A stretch of DNA of 41,091 bases from Acidilobaceae archaeon (GTDB lineage: Archaea > Thermoproteota > Thermoprotei_A > Sulfolobales > Acidilobaceae): the NCBI GenBank assembly GCA_026985385.1, contig JALSQM010000062.1:1-41091 (forward strand), in the 5' to 3' direction. Below, piece after piece: positions 23,719 to 31,883 of the stretch (the stretch's first letter is position 1; each line of letters begins with the position of its first letter). A model generated the notes under the pieces. That model saw only the letters and a program-made list of their open reading frames with translations, made no database searches and had not been told where the DNA came from. Both the position numbers and the translations under genes were made by a program.

Positions 23719-26400
23719 ATGCCTAGGGTTAATACCGGGCCTCCCCAGGGGACTGGGAGGCCGGTAGCCTTGGGGCGTGGGGGGCGCAGGCGTCTGGCGG
23801 TGCTCTCGGCTGTGGCTGCGTGTCTCGTGGTGGTGTCTGCTCTGGGGGTAACCGCGGGTTCCAACGTTATGCCCGCTGTGGCCCCCCCGCCCAGGCTCGT
23901 GTCTGTGAGGGTCTCGCACTACTACGGTGGAGCCATGGCAGCCTTCATATTCAGGGTGGACGACTTCACAGTGGATCCCGCCTACTCGAGGATGCTGCCC
24001 GATAACACGGTCTACCCGACTGAGTGGTTCTACAACTACGAGGACGAGCTGATATCCCATATCACCAGCCGCTACCCATGGTTGAGGGTGACCGCCGGGA
24101 TAATAACAGTGTGCCACTCGGGCGGCTGCGGGGAGAGGTGGAGGCTCTACGCGAGTCTAGCAAGGCTCTACGGCTGGGAGTTGGCCTCCCACTCGAGGTA
24201 CCACGTGAGGCCGCCCAGGAGCCCCAGCGACTACCTGGGCAGCCTCTCCGATATCGAGGGTAATGTGACCGGCTACCGTGTGCTCACCTACATAGAGCCC
24301 TTCGGCCAGGCGACCAGAGGCGAGGTTTCGAACCTATACAGGCACGGTGTTAGAGTGGTCGCCACAACGACCCCCGAGCCGCCTATGCCCCCGGATCTTG
24401 ATGATGGCGCACCCTGGCTGCTGGGCTTCACCGTAAAGGCCTCCGACAGCCTACCCTGGAGGTCGCTCCTCGCAACCGAGCTTGGAGTGGCTATACTCGA
24501 TGGCGGCGTCGTCGTTGTCTACACTCACGCCACCTCCTATGATTGGAGGAGTCCCCAGCACCTGCTGGGCGCCATCGACTACATAGCCTCGACGCTCGAG
24601 CACTACCGCGGGCTTGTCTGGGTAACGACGCCCGGCGAGCTATACTCCTACATCGAGACAGCGTCCAGGGTCACATTGAACTCGAGCATTGAGGGGAACA
24701 CGTTGGTCGTCGACGTTAGTGGAAGCACCCCTAAGGGCCTCTGGAGGATCCCAGTCACAATAGAGGTTGATGGCCTCAAGGAGTCCTGGGTCAGGGGCGT
24801 GTACGTAGATGGCTCGAGGCTTGAGCCCCTAGGGCCGGGGATCCCGTCCATACCTAGAGCAGGCTACTCGTGGGCCTCGGGCAGACTCCTAGTTAGCGTT
24901 TATCCCCCATCGAGGATCCTGATCAAGCTATCACCCGAGGCCCGGGTGGCACTCGCCCCTCAGACGATAACCGCTACTGCTAGGGAGATCGGGAGAGCCA
25001 GGCTGGCGGCCTACACGATCTGGCTGCCCTTCGCGGCCGTGCTCTACACCGCCTACAGGACCGGCGGCGCCACGCTCTTCCGAGACCCGGCCTCCTGGGT
25101 TGAGAGGCGCCGGGGGAGCGCCTCGGGCGCCAGGTACATAGTGCTAATACCCGCTAGGAACGCTGCGTCCACCATAGCGTACTCCCTCCGCTCCGCCATC
25201 TCCCAGACAGTTAAACCCGTCGCTGTAGCCGTGCTGGATGACGCATCCCCCGACGACACTTTGGGGGAGGCCTTAGCGGCGATCGAGGCCTATAACCCGG
25301 TCCTCGCGGGGAAGGGGGTGGGCGAGGGCTTCGAGTATAGGGTTTACAGGCTATCCAGCGGCGTCTCCGTGCTACTGGTAAGGTTCCATAGGCACACCGG
25401 TAAGCCTGGCATGGTGAACGCAGTCCTCAACGGCCCCATGAGGGGCCTCGGCTACGATTACGTCCTAATACTGGACTCCGACACCGTGATAGAGGGGAGG
25501 TACGCGGAGAAGATCCTAGCCGCCATGAGGGGGGAGCCAGGGTACTCGGCCGCCAACGGTGTAGTCCTCCTCTGGAGGCCGGATCGCGGGGGGCGCCTGG
25601 CATGGCTCATAGCGAGGGCGTTTAGGATGGTTGGAACCTTCATACTCACACTCACCATCAGGGTCTTCGAGACCGCCGCCGGGAGCCTCGGGGGACTCAA
25701 CGGGGCCGCCCTCATGGTTGAGAAGAGGCTGCTCGAGAGGCTCGGAGGGCTCCCCAGCTCTACCACGGCTGAGGACGCCGAGTTAACGTGGAGGGCGCAC
25801 TTGGAGGGCTACAGGGTCGGCGTCGTGCCAGACGCTTTCGCCTACACAGTCGACCCCGGAAGCCTAGCGGGTCTCTGGAGGAAGTTCCTGAGAGTCTCTA
25901 CGGGCAGTATCGCCAGCGCCCTCAGGCTGGTGCCACGCCTCCTAGCCAGGGGCAGGCTCCTCCCCCTCGCCTCGATGCTCTACAACAGCTTCGGGGGGAT
26001 CCCGGTCACACTCTCACTCCTACACCTCTCACTCCTAGGCATCGCAGCGGCTCTGGGCCTCCATGTATCAGGGCTTGCGGCGAGGATAGTGCTGGCGCTA
26101 CCCTACACGCCCGCCGCCATAGTGTTGGCCCCCCTCCTCTCCAACCCCCTAGTCTACCTGGGCCTCGTCTACGCCATGGGCGTGGCGGAGTCCGCCCTCC
26201 TCCTGGCGGTGGTGGCCTCCATGTATAGGGGGAACCCCAGGATCAAGAGGTACGCCCTCGGATCCCTGCCATACACCACGCTCCTACCGGTGGTATTCTG
26301 GCTCAGCGCCCTCGCAAGCCTCGCGGCGCTGCCTATAGCGCTCTACAGGCTCGCACGCGGGGGCCTCGAGGCTAGGTGGGAGGTCCCACTATCCTCCTGA
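23719..26400 (+). CDS. Fusion: extracytoplasmic polysaccharide deacetylase + membrane GT2 glycan synthase
   Basis: An 893-residue protein. Layout: helix 1 (about 27-46); NodB-like deacetylase domain (about 60-320) with FRVDDF (metal Asp pair near 80), SHSRYH (metal His pair near 157-162), YIEPFGQ and VYTHATSYDW; a beta linker; helix 2 (about 431-448); a cytosolic GT2 domain (about 470-720) with YIVLIPARNAAST, VAVLDDASPDD, ILDSDT (near 586), TAEDAELTWRA (near 682) and LWRKFLRVSTGS (near 718); then four or so helices to the end. This is the topology of processive synthases such as PgaC or NodC, with the deacetylase on the outside to modify the exported chain. ATG 23719 has GGTGG upstream. The 26-bp gap to the divergent regulator is very short. 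Confidence 0.85.
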   Translation: MPRVNTGPPQGTGRPVALGRGGRRRLAVLSAVAACLVVVSALGVTAGSNVMPAVAPPPRLVSVRVSHYYGGAMAAFIFRVDDFTVDPAYSRMLPDNTVYPTEWFYNYEDELISHITSRYPWLRVTAGIITVCHSGGCGERWRLYASLARLYGWELASHSRYHVRPPRSPSDYLGSLSDIEGNVTGYRVLTYIEPFGQATRGEVSNLYRHGVRVVATTTPEPPMPPDLDDGAPWLLGFTVKASDSLPWRSLLATELGVAILDGGVVVVYTHATSYDWRSPQHLLGAIDYIASTLEHYRGLVWVTTPGELYSYIETASRVTLNSSIEGNTLVVDVSGSTPKGLWRIPVTIEVDGLKESWVRGVYVDGSRLEPLGPGIPSIPRAGYSWASGRLLVSVYPPSRILIKLSPEARVALAPQTITATAREIGRARLAAYTIWLPFAAVLYTAYRTGGATLFRDPASWVERRRGSASGARYIVLIPARNAASTIAYSLRSAISQTVKPVAVAVLDDASPDDTLGEALAAIEAYNPVLAGKGVGEGFEYRVYRLSSGVSVLLVRFHRHTGKPGMVNAVLNGPMRGLGYDYVLILDSDTVIEGRYAEKILAAMRGEPGYSAANGVVLLWRPDRGGRLAWLIARAFRMVGTFILTLTIRVFETAAGSLGGLNGAALMVEKRLLERLGGLPSSTTAEDAELTWRAHLEGYRVGVVPDAFAYTVDPGSLAGLWRKFLRVSTGSIASALRLVPRLLARGRLLPLASMLYNSFGGIPVTLSLLHLSLLGIAAALGLHVSGLAARIVLALPYTPAAIVLAPLLSNPLVYLGLVYAMGVAESALLLAVVASMYRGNPRIKRYALGSLPYTTLLPVVFWLSALASLAALPIALYRLARGGLEARWEVPLSS

Positions 26401-27031
26401 GGAGGTTGTAGGCCTTAGTGGATTCCCTCGAGTCAACTACTAGTATCGTGTCTAGGTAGCAGGATATGATCTGGGTAACGTTAACCCCATTCGACGCTAG
26501 GTAGCCTGTAACGTAGGCTATGACTCCGGGAGTCTCTATTATGTCGTGGGGGCTCACAATCACTATAGCGGTCTGACCCCCGATTACCTCCAGGGGCTCC
26601 CCCACATTGGAGATTATGGCCTCGGCGTCCTCGGAAGACACTACTACGGTAGCCGTCTTGAAGCCCTGCGTCACCTGGATGAACCTTACTCTCCCAGCAA
26701 GCTCCCCCGCGACCCTGAGCACCCTCGGCAGGGACTCGCCGGGGAAGGTGGCTACCGTTACCGAGTCGTGGACCACGAGGGCTGAGCGCCTGAGGATGGA
26801 TCTAACCCTCTCCACGCCCCCCTCCCTGATACTCTTTGAGAGCCTGTAGAGGGCCATCTTGGCGGCCGCAAAGCTCAGCCTCCTACCCGTGGAAGCCTCT
26901 ACCTCGGCGACCACCTGCCTCGCGAGCTCGCTTAGATTAACGATCCCACGCCGGAGGCACTCGATGAGGCAGGGATCCCTCAGAACCCTCTCTCGAACAG
27001 CCTCTGAGACCACTTCAGCCACTGCAGACAC
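26372..27031 (-). CDS. ACT-domain regulator with helical N-terminal (HTH-like) domain
   Basis: Residues ~20-75 (CLRRGIVNLSELARQVVAEV...LSFAAAKMALYRLSKSI) look like a small HTH domain. From ~88 two ACT-type units follow, the second clear in SPHDIIETPGVIAYVTGYLASNGVNVTQIISCYLDTILVVD (about 162-202), like the aspartokinase regulatory domain, which binds amino acids. A ligand-sensing repressor or activator is inferred. It appears leaderless: a TATA box (TATTATACTT, minus strand 27053-27062) lies ~25 bp from GTG 27031, with a perfect palindrome between. It diverges from an amino acid ABC operon and overlaps the GT2 fusion by 29 bp at its 3' end. Confidence 0.75.
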   Translation of the reverse strand: MSAVAEVVSEAVRERVLRDPCLIECLRRGIVNLSELARQVVAEVEASTGRRLSFAAAKMALYRLSKSIREGGVERVRSILRRSALVVHDSVTVATFPGESLPRVLRVAGELAGRVRFIQVTQGFKTATVVVSSEDAEAIISNVGEPLEVIGGQTAIVIVSPHDIIETPGVIAYVTGYLASNGVNVTQIISCYLDTILVVDSRESTKAYNLLRRIVGPPT

Positions 27032-27033
27032 CT

Positions 27034-27049
27034 AGTTACATATGTAACT
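27034..27049. promoter_or_regulatory. Perfect 16-bp palindrome AGTTACATATGTAACT (operator)
   Basis: It lies 3 bp upstream of the regulator's start codon and between that codon and its TATA box, a classic repressor site. On the other side it flanks the TATA block (27053-27063) that can serve the divergent ABC operon. Autoregulation plus control of the transporter by the ACT protein is the simplest reading. Confidence 0.6.
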
Positions 27050-27128
27050 CTCAAGTATAATAGTGTTACTATCGATTCAGTAAGAATCATAAACCCCCTC
27101 CAGCCGCTGGGGGTGGAGGTGATGTAGA

Positions 27129-27986
27129 GTGCCTGTGTCATCTAAGGTCTTGGGAGTTATAGGTGTTATAATAGCCTTCCTCGTAGGCGTCTTCGCGGGC
27201 GCTCAAGTCATCGGGGCCCACGGGTCGACCGGCCAGGTCCCCCAGGACTGCAAGTTACACTATAACCAGCTCGAGAAGATAAAGGAGAGGGGCGTGCTCA
27301 TAGTTGGCACTAGCGCTGACTGGCCCCCCTACGAGTATGTGACGCCCGACGGGAAATATGCAGGCATAGACATGGAACTAGCCAAGAGGATAGCTGACGC
27401 CCTAGGAGTCAAGCTCGAGGTCAAGGATATGAAGTTCGCCGCGCTCTTCGAGGCCGTCCAGAGGGGTGATGTGGACATTGTGATCGCGGACGTCGCAATG
27501 AAGCCTGGCAGGCTGGCGGCCGTAGACTTCACGATACCCTACAGGTGCGAGTCGGGTAAAGCCATAGTGGTCAGGGCCAGCGACGCCGGCTCCTACAACG
27601 GCTATGAGTGGCTCTACGGCAAGAAGATAGGGGTCCAGCTGGGGACCACCGAGGAGGATCTAGCCAAGAAATACTTCGGGGCCCACTCCACTATAGTCAC
27701 CTTCGACAGGGTATACCCCGAGATGACCATGGCACTCAAGCACGGCCAGATAGACGCCATGATAGTGGCGCCCGACGTGGCTAAGATCATAGTCTCCAAG
27801 GAGAAGGATCTAAAGATAGTCGACCACATACCCTTCTTCAGCTGCAGCGCAGTGGTAGTCCCGAAGTGCGCCTTCAAGCTCAAACAGGAGGTCTCACAGG
27901 TGATCTGGAACCTCAAGCAGAGCGGCGAACTCGACAAGATAGTGGAGGAAGAGGTGTCTAAGTGGCTGGGATCCCAGGCGCCCTAG
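27129..27986 (+). CDS. Polar amino acid ABC transporter substrate-binding protein (family 3)
   Basis: A 285-residue membrane-anchored receptor: helix VLGVIGVIIAFLVGVFAGAQVIG (about 7-29), a linker, then the SBP_bac_3 domain with IVGTSADWPPYEYVTPDGKYAGIDMELAKRIADALG (about 58-93), VQRGDVDIVIADVAMKPGRLAAVDFTIPY and GVQLGTTEEDLAKKYF. The family binds His, Arg, Lys, Gln or Glu. The exact ligand is not readable, though the pocket motif (A-D-V-A-M-x-P-x-R) is standard. GGAGGTGATG lies 5-7 nt before GTG 27129. Confidence 0.92.
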   Translation: MPVSSKVLGVIGVIIAFLVGVFAGAQVIGAHGSTGQVPQDCKLHYNQLEKIKERGVLIVGTSADWPPYEYVTPDGKYAGIDMELAKRIADALGVKLEVKDMKFAALFEAVQRGDVDIVIADVAMKPGRLAAVDFTIPYRCESGKAIVVRASDAGSYNGYEWLYGKKIGVQLGTTEEDLAKKYFGAHSTIVTFDRVYPEMTMALKHGQIDAMIVAPDVAKIIVSKEKDLKIVDHIPFFSCSAVVVPKCAFKLKQEVSQVIWNLKQSGELDKIVEEEVSKWLGSQAP

Positions 27987-27989
27987 GGC

Positions 27990-28022
27990 GGGGGCTCCTA
28001 GCTAGCCGCGGCTAGCGCCCCC
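27990..28022 (+). promoter_or_regulatory. Intergenic hairpin between substrate-binding protein and permease genes
   Basis: An outer stem GGGGGC/GCCCCC encloses, after a one-sided 5-nt bulge, an inner palindrome GCTAGCCGCGGCTAGC (28001-28016). There is no T tract. Structures here commonly protect the upstream receptor mRNA or cause partial termination, so the receptor is made in excess over the membrane parts. Confidence 0.5.
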
Positions 28023-28060
28023 TCTGAGGCCTCCGATAGGCGCATGGGGGTGCCTGGGAG

Positions 28061-28726
28061 TTGATCGACTTGGCCATAGAGTACTCACACCTCCTAGCCG
28101 AGGGACTTGAGAGGACACTCGTAATCGGGGTTGCAAGCTTCACCCTGGGCTTCGCGGTATCGATGGCACTCAGCTTCGCGCGCTTCATGGGCCCCCAGCC
28201 CCTTAGAGCTTTCGCAGAGGCGTACATTGCCTTCATTAGGGGGACCCCCCTGCTGGTGCAGCTTCTCATGCTCTACTTTGGACTGCCCAGTGTAGGGGTG
28301 AGGCTCGACGCCCTCACTGCAGCGATACTAGCGATAGGCCTGAACAGCGGGGCCTACCAGGCCGAGATCATAAGGTCTACAGTGAAGGCTGTGCCCGAGG
28401 AGGAGGTTCTCGTGGGCAAGTCCCTCGGCCTCAGTGATGGCCAGGTGCTGAGGTACGTCATACTACCCCAGGCCGTCAGGAACGCCATACCAGCGCTGAC
28501 AAACGAGTTCGTCACACTACTCAAGGAGAGCGCCCTCGCAAGCGTGATAGGCGTGATGGAGCTGACCAGGGTGGGCGAGTTCATGACCTCCGCCACATTC
28601 AGGGCGCTCGAGTCCTACGTGCTCGTAGCGCTCATCTACCTAGCGGTCTCATACGCCTTCATGGGGGCCTCCAGGGGGGCTGAGAGGATGCTCGCTATAC
28701 CCGGCTTCGAGAGGTGGTCGAGGTGA
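28061..28726 (+). CDS. Polar amino acid ABC transporter permease (HisM/GlnP type)
   Basis: A 221-residue protein with about five helices. Family motifs: AFIRGTPLLVQLLMLYFGLP (about 65-84), NSGAYQAEIIRSTVKAVPEEEVLVGKSLGLSDGQVLRYVILPQAVRNAIPALTNEFVTLLKESALASVIG (about 100-168), which holds the EAA-type loop that docks the ATPase. As only one permease is encoded, it should work as a homodimer. Start TTG 28061 behind GGGGGTG; TTG 28070 is also possible. The stop overlaps the ATPase start. Confidence 0.92.
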   Translation: MIDLAIEYSHLLAEGLERTLVIGVASFTLGFAVSMALSFARFMGPQPLRAFAEAYIAFIRGTPLLVQLLMLYFGLPSVGVRLDALTAAILAIGLNSGAYQAEIIRSTVKAVPEEEVLVGKSLGLSDGQVLRYVILPQAVRNAIPALTNEFVTLLKESALASVIGVMELTRVGEFMTSATFRALESYVLVALIYLAVSYAFMGASRGAERMLAIPGFERWSR

Positions 28727-29478
28727 CCGAGGCCCTCCTAAGGCTTGACGGGGTCAGGGCCGCCTACAACGGTGTCGAGGTCCTACACGGCGTGAGCCTA
28801 GAGCTAGCCCCCTCAGAGAAGCTGGTGATCATGGGGCCAAGCGGCTCCGGTAAGACGACCCTACTAAGGGTCATACCGAGACTCGTAGAGCCCACCGCTG
28901 GCAGGGTGATATTCAGGGGCGTCGACATCACCTCCCTAAGCGAGCCAGAGCTTAGGAGGGTGAGATCCAGGATAGGCTACCTACCCCAGCACTACGGCCT
29001 CTTCCCCCACATGACCGTGCTGGAGAACATAACCCTCCCCCTAAGGGTGGTGAAGGGGATCCCAAGGGGTGAGGCCGAGAGGATAGCGGTGGAGCAGCTC
29101 AAGAGGCTGGGCATAGAAGACCTAGCCGACAGATACCCAGCACAGCTAAGCGGGGGCCAGCAGCAGAGGGCGGCACTCGCCAGGTCACTCGCCATGGATC
29201 CAGACATTCTCCTCCTAGACGAGCCCACAAGCGCCCTAGACCCCGAGTCGAGGCTCGACGTACTAGAAGCACTATACAGCGTTGCAAGGCTGGGGAAGTC
29301 CATGATAATAGTCACACACGAGATAGACTTCGCCCTCCACACAGCCGATAGGCTGGCCTACATGGAGAAGGGAGAGATAATAGCCGAGGGAGAACCACGC
29401 GAGATCGTAACAAGGAGTTCTAGGGTAAGGGAATTCCTATACAGAGTAACAGCCCGCTTGGGAGCACCCAGGCATTAG
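28714..29478 (+). CDS. Polar amino acid ABC transporter ATP-binding protein (GlnQ/HisP type)
   Basis: A 254-residue ATPase with Walker A MGPSGSGKTTLLRVI (about 40-54), Q-loop GYLPQHYGLFPHMTVLENI, signature LSGGQQQRAALARSLA (about 145-160), Walker B ILLLDEPTSALDPES and switch His in IIVTHEIDFA. It overlaps the permease by 13 nt and completes the operon. GTG 28723 is a slightly shorter alternative start. Confidence 0.93.
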   Translation: MVEVTEALLRLDGVRAAYNGVEVLHGVSLELAPSEKLVIMGPSGSGKTTLLRVIPRLVEPTAGRVIFRGVDITSLSEPELRRVRSRIGYLPQHYGLFPHMTVLENITLPLRVVKGIPRGEAERIAVEQLKRLGIEDLADRYPAQLSGGQQQRAALARSLAMDPDILLLDEPTSALDPESRLDVLEALYSVARLGKSMIIVTHEIDFALHTADRLAYMEKGEIIAEGEPREIVTRSSRVREFLYRVTARLGAPRH

Positions 29479-29504
29479 ACGATGCACTGAATAGCTGTTA
29501 ACTA

Positions 29505-30224
29505 TTATTTGTACCTCTGCTTAGCGCCGAGGTAGACCTCTCTTATCACGGGGTGATTCTTAGCCTCCTCTACCGGTAGCTCAATAACTATCTTACCTGT
29601 TTCAAGTAAGTAGACCCTATCCGCCACTTCTAGCGCCTTCTTAACATTCTGTTCAACGAGCAGTATGGAATGACCCTCCCTTTTTAGCTCCATTATCTTA
29701 TTAAATATTTCGTCTACAACTATCGGCGCGAGCCCCTGCGAGGGCTCATCCATCAGTATTAACTTAGGCCTTGCCATGAGGCTCCTAGCGATGGCTAGCA
29801 TTTGGGCCTCGCCCCCGCTCAGGGTTCGAGCTAGTTGTCCCCTTCTCTCACGCAATCGGGGGAACAGACTGTAAACCTCCTCCAGCCTCTTTTTGATCTC
29901 CTCCCGGCTCCTAGCATTATGCGCTCCCACTATGAGGTTTTCCTCTACTGTGAGGTATGGGAATAGCCTCCTACCCTCAGGCACGTAGCCTAACCCCAGC
30001 TTAGCCCTCTCCCATGGAGGAAGCCCTGTTATGTCCTCGCCATCGAAGACTACTGATCCTTTAACAACGTTGACAAGCCCCATTATTGCCTTAATGAGCG
30101 TGGTCTTACCAGCACCATTACGCCCTATGACAGCGACTACTTCTCCCTCGTCTACTTTAACGGTTACACCCCTGAGAGCAGCTATGGTACCGTAATATAC
30201 ATGTACATCATTAACCGCTAGCAT
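29505..30224 (-). CDS. livF: Branched-chain-type amino acid ABC transporter ATP-binding protein LivF
   Basis: Second ATPase of a Liv-type importer. Walker A IGRNGAGKTTLIKAI, the LivF-specific GYVPEGRRLFPYLTVEENLIVGA (about 80-100), signature LSGGEAQMLAIARSLM, Walker B LILMDEPSQGLAPIVVDEI and VEQNVKKALEVADRVYLLETG. I prefer ATG 30224; GTG 30233 would add three residues. It overlaps the end of livG. The whole liv block uses more A/T-ending codons than the neighbouring hut genes. Confidence 0.93.
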   Translation of the reverse strand: MLAVNDVHVYYGTIAALRGVTVKVDEGEVVAVIGRNGAGKTTLIKAIMGLVNVVKGSVVFDGEDITGLPPWERAKLGLGYVPEGRRLFPYLTVEENLIVGAHNARSREEIKKRLEEVYSLFPRLRERRGQLARTLSGGEAQMLAIARSLMARPKLILMDEPSQGLAPIVVDEIFNKIMELKREGHSILLVEQNVKKALEVADRVYLLETGKIVIELPVEEAKNHPVIREVYLGAKQRYK

Positions 30225-30972
30225 AGCCAGCACCCAGATAAGCCTCTATGACCCTCCTATCCGATGTTACCTCCTCGGGCTTCCCCTCTGCTAGCACCTC
30301 TCCATAATGGAGCACATACATATAATCGGATAACTCCACAGCTATGGGGACGTTATGTTCTATCAACATCACCGTTAAACCCCCGCGGTTCAACTCCCTA
30401 ACTAAGCCCGCTAGCTCCATGGCCTCCTCAGCGCTCATACCTGCAACCGGCTCATCGAGCATGAGTATTTTAGGGTCGAGAGCTAGGGCCCGAGCGATCT
30501 CGAGCCTCTTCTGGAGACCCAAAGGTAGCTCGCCCGCCTTTCTCTCCACGTAATCTTCCAGACCCACCTTCTTTATTATCTTGTATGCCTCGCCTATTAT
30601 ATCGCTTTTCGTCCTCCTCTTAATGAAACCCATGCCCCTATAGAATCTCCAACCTATCGCCGCTATCACGTTATCTAACACGCTAAGGCTTGGGAATCCC
30701 TGGGGAACCTGGAATGTGAAGCCCACACCCATAGATGCAACAATGTGAGGGGGCTTACCGTCGATTCTCTTACTCTCAAGCAGTACTTCACCCTTAGTGG
30801 GTTTGAGGAAGCCTGCTATGACCCGGAACAATGTAGTCTTGCCAGCGCCGTTAGGACCTATGATACCTGTTATAGAGCCTTTCCTAATTTTTATGGATAC
30901 ATTATTTAACGCTCTGATGCCGCCGAAGTATTTTGTAATATTTCTCGTCTCTAATATTATGTTATTAATCAC
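30211..30972 (-). CDS. livG: Branched-chain-type amino acid ABC transporter ATP-binding protein LivG
   Basis: First ATPase of the pair. Walker A IGPNGAGKTTLFRVIAG (about 34-50), GVGFTFQVPQGFPSLSVLDNVIAA, signature LPLGLQKRLEIARALA (the L-P-x-G form of LivG), Walker B ILMLDEPVAGMSAEEA and LIEHNVPIAVELSDYMYVLHYGE. Length 253 is standard. The GTG start overlaps the livM stop by 8 nt. Confidence 0.93.
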   Translation of the reverse strand: MINNIILETRNITKYFGGIRALNNVSIKIRKGSITGIIGPNGAGKTTLFRVIAGFLKPTKGEVLLESKRIDGKPPHIVASMGVGFTFQVPQGFPSLSVLDNVIAAIGWRFYRGMGFIKRRTKSDIIGEAYKIIKKVGLEDYVERKAGELPLGLQKRLEIARALALDPKILMLDEPVAGMSAEEAMELAGLVRELNRGGLTVMLIEHNVPIAVELSDYMYVLHYGEVLAEGKPEEVTSDRRVIEAYLGAGYASG

Positions 30973-31873
30973 CCCTTATACCCCCCGACCAGGCTCTTAG
31001 GATTCTCCGGAGGCTTATCAACCACTTACTCTCTCTGCCTAGTAAGCCCTCGGGTTTGAAGTAGAGCATTAGAACTATTATAGCCGTGTACATGATCATC
31101 CTATACTCCATTAAAGGCCTGAAGATCTCGGGTAGAAGAATTATCATTGCCGAGCCCACTATGGCCCCGACGATTGTGTCCATTCCACCTACGATGCTCA
31201 TCGATAGTATCATAATGGAGTAGGGAAAGGCGAAATCACTGTAAACGATGTAGCCCTTGAAATGCGCTAGTATGCTCCCCGCGACGCCACCATACATAGC
31301 TCCTATAGCGAATGCTAGGATCTTGTATTTCCGCACATCTATTCCGACGCTCTCCGCTACCTCTTCGTTATCCCTTAACGCCTCGAAGGCTAGGCCGAGC
31401 CAGGTTTTGTCTATGTATAGGGCCAAAGCTGCTAGTAGCAGTAATATCGTCCAGGACATAATTGTGTATGCAAAGCCTGTTATCCTCATGCCGAGGAGCG
31501 TGGGTTTAGGTATTCCTATTATGCCGTAGGATCCTCCGAAGAATTTATAGTAGAGGAACACGTAGACCACTATGAAGTTGAAACCTATCGTGGTTATGGC
31601 TAAGAAGTCCTCCCTGAGCCTTATACTTACCACTCCCAGAGCTGCTCCAGCTAGGAATGACGCCAATGCCGCTATAATTATCGCCTCCCAGAAGCTGAGT
31701 GAGTATCTGACCGTGGCTATGGCCGACGCCATAGCCCCCACGCCAACGAAGGCTGCCTGGCCTAGGTTGACCTGACCTGCCCTACCCATCGTTATGTTTA
31801 AGCCGAGGGCTGCTATACCGTAAGCTGCTATTACCGTGAGAAGTGTTGCCGCGTAGCCTGTTGAGATAGGCAC
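30965..31873 (-). CDS. livM: Branched-chain-type amino acid ABC transporter permease LivM
   Basis: A 302-residue permease with about eight helices. GLNITMGRAGQVNLGQAAFVGVGA (about 23-46) is the LivM N-terminal signature. TWLGLAFEALRDNEEVAESVGIDVRKYKILAFAIGAMYGGVAGSI (about 155-200) is the ATPase-docking loop, and VGGMDTIVGAIVGSAMIILLPE follows. GTG 31873 is preceded by GGGGTGAT. Confidence 0.92.
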   Translation of the reverse strand: MPISTGYAATLLTVIAAYGIAALGLNITMGRAGQVNLGQAAFVGVGAMASAIATVRYSLSFWEAIIIAALASFLAGAALGVVSIRLREDFLAITTIGFNFIVVYVFLYYKFFGGSYGIIGIPKPTLLGMRITGFAYTIMSWTILLLLAALALYIDKTWLGLAFEALRDNEEVAESVGIDVRKYKILAFAIGAMYGGVAGSILAHFKGYIVYSDFAFPYSIMILSMSIVGGMDTIVGAIVGSAMIILLPEIFRPLMEYRMIMYTAIIVLMLYFKPEGLLGRESKWLISLRRILRAWSGGIRGD

Positions 31874-31883
31874 TTTATCACCC

